NCBI RefSeq assembly: GCF_009649735.1 | Contig: NZ_WJNH01000009.1 | Location: forward strand, 1 to 64,000 | DNA: 64,000 nt | Source of the DNA: Salinibacillus xinjiangensis | GTDB lineage: Bacteria; Bacillota; Bacilli; Bacillales; Alkalibacillaceae | Direction of reading: 5' to 3' | Shown here: piece after piece, positions 28,078 through 36,401 of the stretch | How the letters are laid out: the number at the start of each line of letters is the position of its first letter | Numbering within the stretch: position 1 is the first letter of the stretch | The notes under the pieces: generated by a model | Databases searched by the model: none | What the model was told of the DNA's origin: nothing | What the model saw: the letters and a program-made list of their open reading frames with translations, nothing else | Program-made: the position numbers and the translations under genes

Positions 28078-29745
28078 ATGGGCGAGAATCACATAAAAGT
28101 TGAGAAAAATATTCCTTGTCAACTGGAAGATGGGACTATCCTGCGTTCTGACGTATATCGCCCTAATGTTGAAAATGGAGTATATCCAGTTTTAATGCTA
28201 AGGCTTCCATATGATAAGGAAACTCCACGATATTATGATGAGTATTTAGATGTTCCCCGCATGGTTGATGCAGGCTATGCTGTGATTCTCCAGGACGTCC
28301 GAGGAAGGTTTGCATCAGATGGTGATTTTTATCCATTTATTCATGAAGGTAAAGATGGCTATGAAGCAGTTGAATGGGCTGCAAGACTTCCTTTTTCAAA
28401 TGGTAAGGTTGGTTTGTTCGGCATGTCCTATCATGGGTATACACAGCTTGCGGCAGCAGTGGAACACCCTCCTTCACTAAAAGCCATTGCTCCTGTTATG
28501 ACGATGGCGGAACCATGGGGAGATATTCTTGGCAATGAAGGAGATGCTCATGCTGTTGGTAAGTTTGAAACATGGGTATTAGGGTCTATCCTAGAGGATC
28601 AATTAAAAAGAGAAAACCGCTATGACTCTAAGAAGTTTAATCAGTATTACGAAAGCTTGGAAGAATGGCTATATGATGCACCGGCAGAAGAATGGACACC
28701 AATGAAAGACTTAAGTCCTGATTCATTCTTTTTTGATGTCATGCGGGGGAATTTGGCACCGGAATGGAAGGTAATGACCAATTTATCCGAAAGACTTTGG
28801 CAGCTTGAAATTCCTGCACTTTTTATGGGAGGCTGGTTTGATGCCTTATTAATGCCCACCTTGGCGGCATACAAGGCTTATGGTGGTCCGTGTATGCTCT
28901 GGATTGGACCTTGGACACACGAGGAAATGACCGGGCATGCGGGGGAACGTTTTTTTGAAAATGCCAAGAAAGATATCGGTTTTAATCAATTTTCCGATAC
29001 AACCGAAATTCATATTAAATTTTTTGATCATTGGTTGAAGGGTAAACCTATGCCTATTCATAAGCCTGTCCAGCTATATTTAATGGGAGAAAATCGATGG
29101 GCGGCTTTTGATGAGTGGCCAATATCCGGGACAGTGAGGGAACTTTTTCTTGACGATGGAGGACGTAGAGGTAAGCTTACCCAAAAGCCAGATAGCGCTG
29201 GGAGCGAGAGTCAGCTAAAACTGGACCCCTCCAATCCGGTACCGGTACGAGGTGGAGGAACTTTAATTGCTGGACATCAATCAGGTATGTTTGATGTAAG
29301 TGATATACAGGAACGAGACGATGTACTTGTCTTTACTAGTGAGCCTCTTGAAGAAGATTACCAATTGCTTGGTTTGGTGAAGGGACATATTTGGTGTTCA
29401 TCCCCAACTGCAATTTTTGACATTTCGCTCAGGATTTCGGATGTTGATCAATCAGGACGTGCTTATAATGTCATCGATACATTTCATCGGGAAAAACTGG
29501 GAAAGCTAAACGAGCCTTTCTGTCTGGACATAGAAATTGGCTCAACAGCTTATACGCTGAAAAAAGGGCATTGCTTACGTTTGGATATAGCAGCAAGTAA
29601 AGCACCTCTTTATGATGTAAACTTGAATAATGGAACAACAACTAAAACACATGTTAAGGGTGAAATTGGTTTTGAAACCATTTATCATGGTGGGGAAATG
29701 GATTCAAAAATTATTGTACAACTTGCTGCAGATAATGATGCATAG
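28078..29745 (+). CDS. CocE/NonD family hydrolase (X-Pro peptidase S15 fold)
   Basis: A 555-aa serine hydrolase with an alpha/beta-hydrolase N-terminal domain and a C-terminal jelly-roll domain (about residues 320-550). The nucleophile lies in GLFGMSYHGY (GxSYxG, about residue 121), and the oxyanion segment is LQDVRGRFASDG. Family members cleave esters or peptides. The position between a carnitine-type importer and carnitine-degrading genes suggests it releases carnitine from acyl-carnitine esters, but this is inference. GAAGAGGTG precedes the ATG. No signal peptide is visible, so it acts inside the cell. Confidence 0.85.
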   Translation: MGENHIKVEKNIPCQLEDGTILRSDVYRPNVENGVYPVLMLRLPYDKETPRYYDEYLDVPRMVDAGYAVILQDVRGRFASDGDFYPFIHEGKDGYEAVEWAARLPFSNGKVGLFGMSYHGYTQLAAAVEHPPSLKAIAPVMTMAEPWGDILGNEGDAHAVGKFETWVLGSILEDQLKRENRYDSKKFNQYYESLEEWLYDAPAEEWTPMKDLSPDSFFFDVMRGNLAPEWKVMTNLSERLWQLEIPALFMGGWFDALLMPTLAAYKAYGGPCMLWIGPWTHEEMTGHAGERFFENAKKDIGFNQFSDTTEIHIKFFDHWLKGKPMPIHKPVQLYLMGENRWAAFDEWPISGTVRELFLDDGGRRGKLTQKPDSAGSESQLKLDPSNPVPVRGGGTLIAGHQSGMFDVSDIQERDDVLVFTSEPLEEDYQLLGLVKGHIWCSSPTAIFDISLRISDVDQSGRAYNVIDTFHREKLGKLNEPFCLDIEIGSTAYTLKKGHCLRLDIAASKAPLYDVNLNNGTTTKTHVKGEIGFETIYHGGEMDSKIIVQLAADNDA

Positions 29746-29787
29746 TTTAGTATCAGTTAGCTGGATGAAGTAAAGGAGATTATCGCG

Positions 29788-30336
29788 ATGAATCATAAAG
29801 AGAAAATTGAAGACGTCAAAGCACAGTTTGTTGAAAAAATTACTGACAATATGAATGCATTTGGTGTTTCTACAAGTGTCGGCCGTGTTCTTGGGACCAT
29901 CTATATGCAAAGGGAACCCATGACACTGGATGAATTATCCTCAGAAATTGGCATGAGTAAAACCCGGATGAGTCAGGTTGTCAGGGAAATGATTGATATG
30001 AATATTGCTGAGCGTGTATTTAAAAAAGGTGTGCGAAAAGATTTATTTCAGGTTGAAGAGGATTATTATGAAACCTTTATTTCTTTATTCACCTCTACAT
30101 GGCAAAAGGCCGTCCACAGAAGCCGGAATTTTGAACAGCGATTGATGAAAAAGCTAGATGATTTACAGCAGGAATCAGATACAAGTGAAGAAGATGAGCA
30201 GGCTATTAATGAACTTTTAATTGAGGTCAAAAAATGGATGGACTACTACGACTGGATACGTAGAGTAACAGAGTTTTTCGAGAGCGGAGAAATATTTAAG
30301 CATGTACCGAAGAATCAAGGAGGCGAGTCAACATGA
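29788..30336 (+). CDS. GbsR/MarR-family transcriptional regulator
   Basis: A 182-aa regulator of the GbsR subfamily. The winged helix covers about residues 25-90 (MTLDELSSEIGMSKTRMSQVVREM), followed by a long helical dimerisation region. B. subtilis GbsR and OpcR control choline and osmolyte uptake genes. Here the gene is inside the operon it probably controls, through the ATTGTATA half-sites at 24487-24534. The effector could be carnitine, betaine or an intermediate. The end overlaps the next gene by 4 nt (ATGA). Confidence 0.9.
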   Translation: MNHKEKIEDVKAQFVEKITDNMNAFGVSTSVGRVLGTIYMQREPMTLDELSSEIGMSKTRMSQVVREMIDMNIAERVFKKGVRKDLFQVEEDYYETFISLFTSTWQKAVHRSRNFEQRLMKKLDDLQQESDTSEEDEQAINELLIEVKKWMDYYDWIRRVTEFFESGEIFKHVPKNQGGEST

Positions 30337-31226
30337 ATAAAAAAGTAATTCTATCATGTGCGGTGACGGGTGCAGGTGATACTACAGCTAAGAGTCCACA
30401 TGTACCAGTTACGCCAAAGGAGATTGCAGATTCAGCCATTAAAGCAGCAAAAGCAGGGGCAACTGTTGCACATATTCATGTTCGCGACCCCAAAACAGGC
30501 AAGCTAAGTCATGATGTAAATCTGTTTCAGGAAGTCGTTGAACGTATTCGAGAGTCGGAAACGGATGTCATTATTAATCTAACCTCTGGCGGTGGTGGCG
30601 ACTGGGTACCAAATGAAAATGATCCGTCAACAGGCGGTGCGGGTACAGATATGCAAACACCAGAAGAACGCCATGAACCTATAGGAAAATTGCTTCCGGA
30701 AATGTGTACATTAGATTGTGGGAGCACTAATTTTGGCAATATGCTATATGTAAGCCCAACAGATTGGCTGCGGAAACAGGCCAGAATGGTACAGCAAAGT
30801 GGCGTTAAGCCTGAACTTGAATGCTTTGATACAGGCCATGTTCGCTTTGCTAATCAATTAGTTGAGGAAGGATTAATTGATGGGGATCCATTATTCCAGT
30901 TCTGCTTGGGTATTCCATGGGGTGCGGCAGCAGATGCAGAGACACTTTCGTATATGAAAAACCGTATACCGAAGAACGGGAGATGGGCAGCGTTTGGAAT
31001 CGGTCGGATGCAAATGCCAATGGCTGCAGAATCCTTACTTCAGGGCGGAAATATCCGTGTTGGTTTGGAGGATAATCTTTACATGAAAAAGGGACAGCTG
31101 GCAACGAATGAACAATTAGTAGATAAAGCAGTGGGAATCGCGCATAGTCTCGGTTCAGATATTATGACACCAGCAGAAGCACGCCAAGAGTTGAATTTGC
31201 TCAACCCATATGGAAAGGAAGATTAA
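30333..31226 (+). CDS. cdhC: BKACE-family beta-keto acid cleavage enzyme (3-dehydrocarnitine cleavage)
   Basis: A Zn-dependent enzyme of the BKACE (DUF849) family, 297 aa. The Zn ligands are the His pair in AHIHVRD (about residues 47-52) and a later Glu. Family enzymes cleave a beta-keto acid with acetyl-CoA to form acetoacetate and a new acyl-CoA. Next to a carnitine-type dehydrogenase and a thioesterase this matches CdhC of Pseudomonas, which acts on 3-dehydrocarnitine to give betainyl-CoA. The substrate is inferred from context. AAGGAGGCG precedes the ATG. Confidence 0.87.
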   Translation: MNKKVILSCAVTGAGDTTAKSPHVPVTPKEIADSAIKAAKAGATVAHIHVRDPKTGKLSHDVNLFQEVVERIRESETDVIINLTSGGGGDWVPNENDPSTGGAGTDMQTPEERHEPIGKLLPEMCTLDCGSTNFGNMLYVSPTDWLRKQARMVQQSGVKPELECFDTGHVRFANQLVEEGLIDGDPLFQFCLGIPWGAAADAETLSYMKNRIPKNGRWAAFGIGRMQMPMAAESLLQGGNIRVGLEDNLYMKKGQLATNEQLVDKAVGIAHSLGSDIMTPAEARQELNLLNPYGKED

Positions 31227-31227
31227 C

Positions 31228-32196
31228 ATGACATCAGGAGAATCTATCAGAAATATTACGGTTGTCGGGACCGGCGTAATCGGAAATGGTTGGATCACTA
31301 GGTTTTTAGCCAATGGGTATCAGGTAACTGCTTTTGATCCTGACCCGGAAGCAGAGAGCAAAACTCGTGAAGCTGTTGAACGAGCATGGCCTTATATGAA
31401 AAAAATGGGTTTAGCAGATGGGGCATCCAAGGACAAGCTATTTTTTGAGCAGGATATGCAGAAAAGTCTTAAGCATGCTGATTTTATTCAGGAAAATGTG
31501 CCAGAGCGAGAGGAATTAAAACGAAGTGTTATCGCAGATATCGATAAGTATGCACCAGCCAAAGCTGTTATTGCCTCTAGCACCTCTGGTATTTTACCAA
31601 GTGTTTTGCAGTCTGATTGCCAGAATCATCCTGAACGAGTGATTGTCGCTCATCCGTTCAATCCTGTCTACCTCATACCATTGGTTGAATTGGTTGGCGG
31701 GGAGAAAACAATGAAAGATAGCATTGAAAGGGCGCGCATTTTTTATGAGTCTATGAAAATGAAACCCCTTGTGGTTCGACAGGAAATTGAAGGACATATT
31801 GGGGATCGTTTAATGGAAGCCATTTGGCGTGAATCCTTACACATTGTAAATGACGGAGTGGCAACAACTGAAGAAGTAGATGCCTCCATTATTTATGGTC
31901 CTGGAATTCGTTGGGCATTAATGGGACCGTTTCTAACCTTGCACATGGGTGGGGGAAAGCAGGGGATGAAGCATCTATTGGAGCAATTTGGCCCTGCACT
32001 GAAGCTACCATGGACGAAACTGGAGGCTCCAGAACTTACTGATGAATTGACCGAGAAAGTTGTGAAGGGTACTGAGTCTCAAACCAATCAAGTAGACATG
32101 GAAGAGCTGGAAGAACGTCGAGATCAGTTTCTCATTGAAATACAGCAAGTTTTAGAGAAATATTGGCCTGGTGCGAACCTATCAGGTAGATTGTAA
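31228..32196 (+). CDS. cdhA: L-carnitine dehydrogenase-type 3-hydroxyacyl-CoA dehydrogenase
   Basis: An NAD-dependent dehydrogenase, 322 aa. The Rossmann motif GTGVIGNGW is at the N-terminus and HPFNPVYLIPLVELVGG is the typical HAD-family signature. It lacks the C-terminal thioesterase domain found fused in some carnitine dehydrogenases; that activity is the next gene. It would oxidise L-carnitine to 3-dehydrocarnitine. I used the ATG at 31228 with AAAGGAAG upstream, 1 nt after the previous stop. A general beta-hydroxyacyl-CoA role cannot be ruled out from sequence alone. Confidence 0.86.
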   Translation: MTSGESIRNITVVGTGVIGNGWITRFLANGYQVTAFDPDPEAESKTREAVERAWPYMKKMGLADGASKDKLFFEQDMQKSLKHADFIQENVPEREELKRSVIADIDKYAPAKAVIASSTSGILPSVLQSDCQNHPERVIVAHPFNPVYLIPLVELVGGEKTMKDSIERARIFYESMKMKPLVVRQEIEGHIGDRLMEAIWRESLHIVNDGVATTEEVDASIIYGPGIRWALMGPFLTLHMGGGKQGMKHLLEQFGPALKLPWTKLEAPELTDELTEKVVKGTESQTNQVDMEELEERRDQFLIEIQQVLEKYWPGANLSGRL

Positions 32197-32220
32197 TTTT
32201 ACATGAAAAGGGGAATAGAT

Positions 32221-32697
32221 GTGGGCGAGCCTAAAATGATCATTCAAAATAAAGTGCCAAAGGAATGGATTGATTATAACGGTCATATGAATGATGCTGA
32301 ATATGTTCGTGCATTCAGCTGGGGTGTGGACCGTTTTATGAAATTAATTGGAATTTCTGATGAATTTCGTGAGCAGCAGAAGTATACCATCTATACGATG
32401 GAAACTCATGTCTGCTATTTAGACGAAATGAAACTGGGGGAGCCATTTGAAGTTTATATGCAATTGATCGATTATGACGCCAAGCGTGCCCATTTATTTT
32501 ATGAGTTGTACGGTGAAAATGGAAAAAGGGCAGCAACCAGCGAACAAATGCTGATGGGTATTGATCAAACATCAGGAAAAGCTACCCCATTCCCTGATGA
32601 AATTTTCAAGCATGTAGAAGAGCTAGCCAAGCATCATACACCGTCTGAAAAACCAAAAGAAGCTGGTCGAATTATTGGGATTCGACGGAAAAAATAA
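32221..32697 (+). CDS. cdhB: Hotdog thioesterase (betainyl-CoA thioesterase-type)
   Basis: A 158-aa hotdog protein with the 4HBT-like segment WIDYNGHMNDAEYVRAFS (about residues 16-33) including a conserved Asp/Asn region. It would hydrolyse betainyl-CoA to glycine betaine and CoA, closing the carnitine-to-betaine path. I prefer the GTG at 32221, 7 nt after AAGGGGA. An ATG at 32203 is possible but has a poor ribosome binding site. It is the last gene before a strong terminator. Confidence 0.82.
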   Translation: MGEPKMIIQNKVPKEWIDYNGHMNDAEYVRAFSWGVDRFMKLIGISDEFREQQKYTIYTMETHVCYLDEMKLGEPFEVYMQLIDYDAKRAHLFYELYGENGKRAATSEQMLMGIDQTSGKATPFPDEIFKHVEELAKHHTPSEKPKEAGRIIGIRRKK

Positions 32698-32705
32698 GGA
32701 TTGAC

Positions 32706-32740
32706 AAAAGCGATGCCTGCAAAGCAGGCATCGCTTTTTG
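32706..32740 (+). terminator. Rho-independent terminator of the opuC-carnitine operon
   Basis: A perfect 15-bp stem AAAAGCGATGCCTGC/GCAGGCATCGCTTTT with a 3-nt loop and a T tail. Confidence 0.93.
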
Positions 32741-32906
32741 CCGAGTGAAGTCATATAGGCAATACTGTGTTTCTTAAACGAATCTACCTAATATACTAGC
32801 GGAATAGGAATGAGACTATTTTTGATAATCTCCGACAAGCATACAAGCGATAAGTGGCAAAGCTTAATATATTATGAGTAGCTAGAATGAAAGGAGGTAA
32901 TTTGTT

Positions 32907-33104
32907 ATGAGTAACAATGTTCAAGATGTTATTAAAAACTTGGATCCTGCAACACCTGTTGATGAGGTTATTGTTGATGGAGAGCCTGAAGGGGTAACAC
33001 ACTTCATTACTGTAAATGATGATGTAGCTTACTTCCGTAAAAACAATAACCAAATTGAACTATTCGAGCTTGACGAAATCAGTTCAATCACTATGCCAAC
33101 CTAA
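32907..33104 (+). CDS. Small protein sharing a C-terminal domain with the 33340 gene
   Basis: A 65-aa soluble acidic protein of unknown function. The pattern TPVDEVIVDG, VTHFITV, VAYFR, IELFELDEISSITMP recurs at the end of the 253-aa protein encoded at 33340 (KPVDSITVRG, LISYEQ, IVIADAHQIVAITFP). The whole gene is thus a stand-alone version of that domain. AAAGGAGG precedes the ATG. I do not recognise a named family. Confidence 0.75.
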   Translation: MSNNVQDVIKNLDPATPVDEVIVDGEPEGVTHFITVNDDVAYFRKNNNQIELFELDEISSITMPT

Positions 33105-33182
33105 AGTTGCATAGTATAGCCTTTTCATTCTAGGTTAAGCTTTACCACAGCCCATGGTGAAGATTCACTCCTGAATTTACTT

Positions 33183-33221
33183 GAGCGCTCTGTTTCTTAA
33201 AGAAATAGGGCGCTCTTTTTC
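33183..33221 (+). terminator. Rho-independent terminator after the 65-aa gene
   Basis: GAGCGC...TTTCTT pairs with AGAAA...GCGCTC around a short AA loop and is followed by TTTTT. Confidence 0.85.
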
Positions 33222-33339
33222 ATTGAACCCTTACATAAAAAATAACCTCTTATGGAAAGGTTCTCTTACAACATATGTAACACTGTCATTTATGGTTACA
33301 TATGTTGATACTAAATAAAGAATATGGGGTAGAAGTTGA

Positions 33340-34101
33340 ATGGTTTATTTTAATAATCGTGTAGAACCACAGTTGTATTCCAATCCAAGGCACCAAATAA
33401 CCCAAAACCAAGGTTACTTTTATCATAATCGTTTGCTGTATTATATGGATAAACTTGAAAAAACAAGCAAGGAAGGTTTCAACCACATTGGCAAAAAAGT
33501 GGATGAAATTAACAGCAAACAAGATAAATTTCTATTTTCCTTATGGGAAATTAGAAAGATGCAAAGGGATTACGAAAACCGGAAAAGAATTGAGCTAGAA
33601 AATGTGACAGATGTGATCCAAAATATGGGGGAAAAACAAAGAAAAACAGGAGCTAACCAACTAGAGCATTTCATGACGAAGTTTGCTCAAGAGAATGAAA
33701 AACAAAGGAAGGATTTGGAGCAGAAATTAGAAGTGATAGATGCAAGACTCAGGGAAAAAGAAACCAACGAAGCAAAGGAAATAAATCATTTAGTTGAAAA
33801 ACAAGAAGCTGCTGAACAGAATAGGCTAGAACATCAGGAGCAAATCAGCTCACAGCTTGAAGACTTAAAGAAAATACAAAATCAGTCGGTTAAGTCATCT
33901 CAAGCAATAGTGAAATTATTGAGGAGCTTATCAGTAGGTAAGCCAGTCGACTCCATAACCGTTAGAGGACATCAAATTCCATTAAAAAGGCTTATTAGCT
34001 ATGAGCAGGAGACTGATTTAGCTACCTTTTTACAGGAAGACGGGAATATTGTTATTGCTGATGCTCACCAAATTGTAGCAATCACATTCCCAACGACCTA
34101 A
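33340..34101 (+). CDS. Coiled-coil protein with a C-terminal domain shared with the 65-aa neighbour
   Basis: A 253-aa protein of unknown function. The N-terminal 35 residues are Asn/Gln/Tyr-rich. A long charged coiled coil runs from about residue 35 to 190, rich in Glu, Lys and Gln (for example LEQKLEVIDARLREKE). The last 60 residues repeat the domain of the 65-aa protein upstream. There is no signal peptide or membrane segment. The Asn/Gln/Tyr-rich start with a coiled coil would suit a spore-coat or surface scaffold protein, but that is a guess. Confidence 0.75.
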   Translation: MVYFNNRVEPQLYSNPRHQITQNQGYFYHNRLLYYMDKLEKTSKEGFNHIGKKVDEINSKQDKFLFSLWEIRKMQRDYENRKRIELENVTDVIQNMGEKQRKTGANQLEHFMTKFAQENEKQRKDLEQKLEVIDARLREKETNEAKEINHLVEKQEAAEQNRLEHQEQISSQLEDLKKIQNQSVKSSQAIVKLLRSLSVGKPVDSITVRGHQIPLKRLISYEQETDLATFLQEDGNIVIADAHQIVAITFPTT

Positions 34102-34133
34102 TGAGTATAATCAAATACCATTTCCTTATCAGC

Positions 34134-34166
34134 TAAGGTTTCCAAATGATTGGAAACCTTATTTTT
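34134..34166 (+). terminator. Rho-independent terminator after the coiled-coil gene
   Basis: A perfect 12-bp stem TAAGGTTTCCAA/TTGGAAACCTTA with a 4-nt loop and TTTTT. Confidence 0.92.
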
Positions 34167-34380
34167 ACGTTTAAAAAGTCATGAACAAATAAAACTATTT
34201 CTAAATTGAGAGTTATTACCTAAATACCATTATTCGACACATTTTTCAATGTCTAATGTAAAGAAAATTGCGAGTAAACTCCTAAACTCTAAAACATAAA
34301 GTCTAAATCATGGGGTTCGTTTTTCCTACATAGTAATATTTTCTTATTAAGATAGGAATTTAGTAACGATTATAACGAAA

Positions 34381-34408
34381 TTGACAGTTAGATTACTATG
34401 GTTATAAA
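34381..34408 (+). promoter_or_regulatory. Probable sigma-A promoter of the Tad locus
   Basis: TTGACA (34381-34386) and TATAAA (34403-34408) are separated by 16 nt, 60 nt upstream of the first Tad gene. The rest of the 34167-34467 gap is AT-rich with no gene visible. Confidence 0.65.
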
Positions 34409-34467
34409 ATTCTTACATATTTATTACAAATAGAAGTAGTTAACACTGTCAGTTGGGTGGTTTATAA

Positions 34468-35127
34468 ATGATTGAGTCAAAAAAACGAGCTCTAATTTTC
34501 TTGTTACTAGCTTTTATCTTGGCATCTATTGTTGGCTACCTCGTCTACGAGAAGGTGAAATCGCTAAACGCTGAGTTAGGTGGGATGACAGAGGTTTATA
34601 TTGCGAACGATGATATTGCCGCCAGAACAGTTATTGATGATAGCCAAATTTCGGTAATGGAGATTCCCAATAAGTTTGTGACAGATTCCCATATAACAGA
34701 TAAATCTACATTAAGAAATCGCGTTTCTGTTGTGCCTCTCGAGGGAGGGGACTTGATTACGAAGAATATGATTAAACCAGTCTCAAACTTAAGTGATAGT
34801 AATAACCGATTAGTTTCTGTTCCACGTACGGAAAGGGTAAGCTTTGATCAAACGCTCGTTGCTTTGGATCGTGTGGACATCATTGTTTCCAAAGAAAGGA
34901 ACGGAGAAAAAATTACTGAAATTTTTATGAGAGATGTCCCGGTTGTTCATGCTCAAGGTTCTGGTGAGAATTTTGCAGGAATTGGAATCGAGCTGTCTGT
35001 TGAAAAAGCTAGAGAATTTATCCATGAACAGCATTATGCCGACCATATTCGTATTTTAAAGGCCAATGTAGGGAGAGAAGATGCGCCATCTCAGAACGCA
35101 GATGAGAACAGTAATGAGGAAGAATGA
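34468..35127 (+). CDS. cpaB: CpaB/RcpC-like SAF-domain pilus assembly protein
   Basis: A 219-aa protein with one N-terminal membrane anchor (about residues 7-27) followed by an extracytoplasmic SAF domain (VYIANDDIAARTVIDDSQISVMEIP). In Gram-negative Tad systems CpaB/RcpC works with the secretin. In Gram-positive loci, where there is no outer membrane, its role is less clear and may involve the cell wall. It is first in a same-strand Tad gene run. The C-terminus is Glu-rich. GGGTGG lies upstream of the ATG. Confidence 0.85.
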   Translation: MIESKKRALIFLLLAFILASIVGYLVYEKVKSLNAELGGMTEVYIANDDIAARTVIDDSQISVMEIPNKFVTDSHITDKSTLRNRVSVVPLEGGDLITKNMIKPVSNLSDSNNRLVSVPRTERVSFDQTLVALDRVDIIVSKERNGEKITEIFMRDVPVVHAQGSGENFAGIGIELSVEKAREFIHEQHYADHIRILKANVGREDAPSQNADENSNEEE

Positions 35128-35172
35128 TTTACAACTAACCTAAGAAAACAGTAAATCAAGGGGAATGTTCAA

Positions 35173-36342
35173 ATGGAAAAAAGCCTCGATATATTACTAG
35201 TTAGTGAGGATGAATCAATTACCAATCAACTATTAAATTCCTTTGATCGCGATGAAAATAATATTACAGTCATTCGACCTGATGATGTATCGCGTGAAGT
35301 GAATAGACAAACAAGAGATATGGTCATATTCGTCCACACCAACAGTGACTATATAGTAGAACAAATTCAATACATAAAATCTATTAATCCACTAACTTAT
35401 ATTATCTTTTTAACCAATGACTCCGATATCAATACACTTCGTAATATCACAAGGGCAGGGGCAGAAGAATTTTTTGTCCTACCTGAAGAGCTATCTTTAT
35501 TTATAAGCCGCTTTCCAACCATCCAAAAGAGCTATCAAATGAAACTACATTCAGAAAAAGAACAACCGATCATGTTTGGAAGAGGGAGAGGACAAATCTA
35601 TTCCTTTTACAGTGGCAAGGGCGGAACAGGAAAATCATTAGTTTCATCAACATTTGCTCAAACCTTAAAATTAGAATCTGCGGCAGAAGTGATTTTGATT
35701 GATTTAAACATTCAATATGGTGGGGTTGAAACACTATTATCGATTGAAGCCAATCGGTCTATTGCAGATCTTAAACCCGTGATTCAGGAGTTAAATGAAA
35801 ACCATATACGGAATGTTTCGCAGACAGAAGAGCATTCCTACTTAGAAATATTAATTAGTCCATGTGATACCGAAGTCGAAGAACAGTTAGATGAGGACTT
35901 TGTTAGTAAATTGCTTCGTACCTGTAGGAGGTCCTTTGACTATTGCATCATAGACCTACCATCCAATATGAGTGCACTAACAGCAACAGCCATAGAAGAA
36001 TCCGATAAAGTTTACTATTTACTGCTTCCAGAGACATCCTCCTTAAGGGTGTTAAAGTACTTTGAACAGCTATGTGAACGTCTTGGAATTCACTTGCAAT
36101 CAAGTCTGGAATTGGTCATGAACAAACTGTCTAAGGACAATGAATTAAAGCTCAAGGATATTAAAAACCTAGTACGTTTTCCCATTACTGCTACCATACG
36201 AAATGATTACAAGGGACTCCAAACATACATAAATAAGGGAGAACCGATTCGAAAAAAACAACGAGAAAAGCTCATACCCTTCGCCAAGGATATTAGACGA
36301 TTTGCAAGATCAGTACTAAATCCGAAGACGGAGCAGGTTTAG
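35173..36342 (+). CDS. tadZ: TadZ/CpaE-like ATPase
   Basis: A 389-aa protein with an N-terminal receiver-like domain (about residues 1-120) and a C-terminal MinD/ParA-type ATPase. The deviant Walker A is SGKGGTGKS (about residue 140), with DLNIQYGG and CIIDLPSN following. TadZ places the Tad machine in the cell. AAGGGGAATG lies before the ATG. tadA follows 59 nt later. Confidence 0.9.
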   Translation: MEKSLDILLVSEDESITNQLLNSFDRDENNITVIRPDDVSREVNRQTRDMVIFVHTNSDYIVEQIQYIKSINPLTYIIFLTNDSDINTLRNITRAGAEEFFVLPEELSLFISRFPTIQKSYQMKLHSEKEQPIMFGRGRGQIYSFYSGKGGTGKSLVSSTFAQTLKLESAAEVILIDLNIQYGGVETLLSIEANRSIADLKPVIQELNENHIRNVSQTEEHSYLEILISPCDTEVEEQLDEDFVSKLLRTCRRSFDYCIIDLPSNMSALTATAIEESDKVYYLLLPETSSLRVLKYFEQLCERLGIHLQSSLELVMNKLSKDNELKLKDIKNLVRFPITATIRNDYKGLQTYINKGEPIRKKQREKLIPFAKDIRRFARSVLNPKTEQV

Positions 36343-36401
36343 TGTTGATAATTTTAAACAGGCACCTAGGCAAGAAGCTGGATTAAAGAGGGGGTCATAG
36401 T

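Noticed and set aside
32740-32906. A sporulation (sigma-G or sigma-K) promoter before the 65-aa gene
   Set aside because: Only loose matches such as GCATACAAG are present, without a correctly spaced partner.
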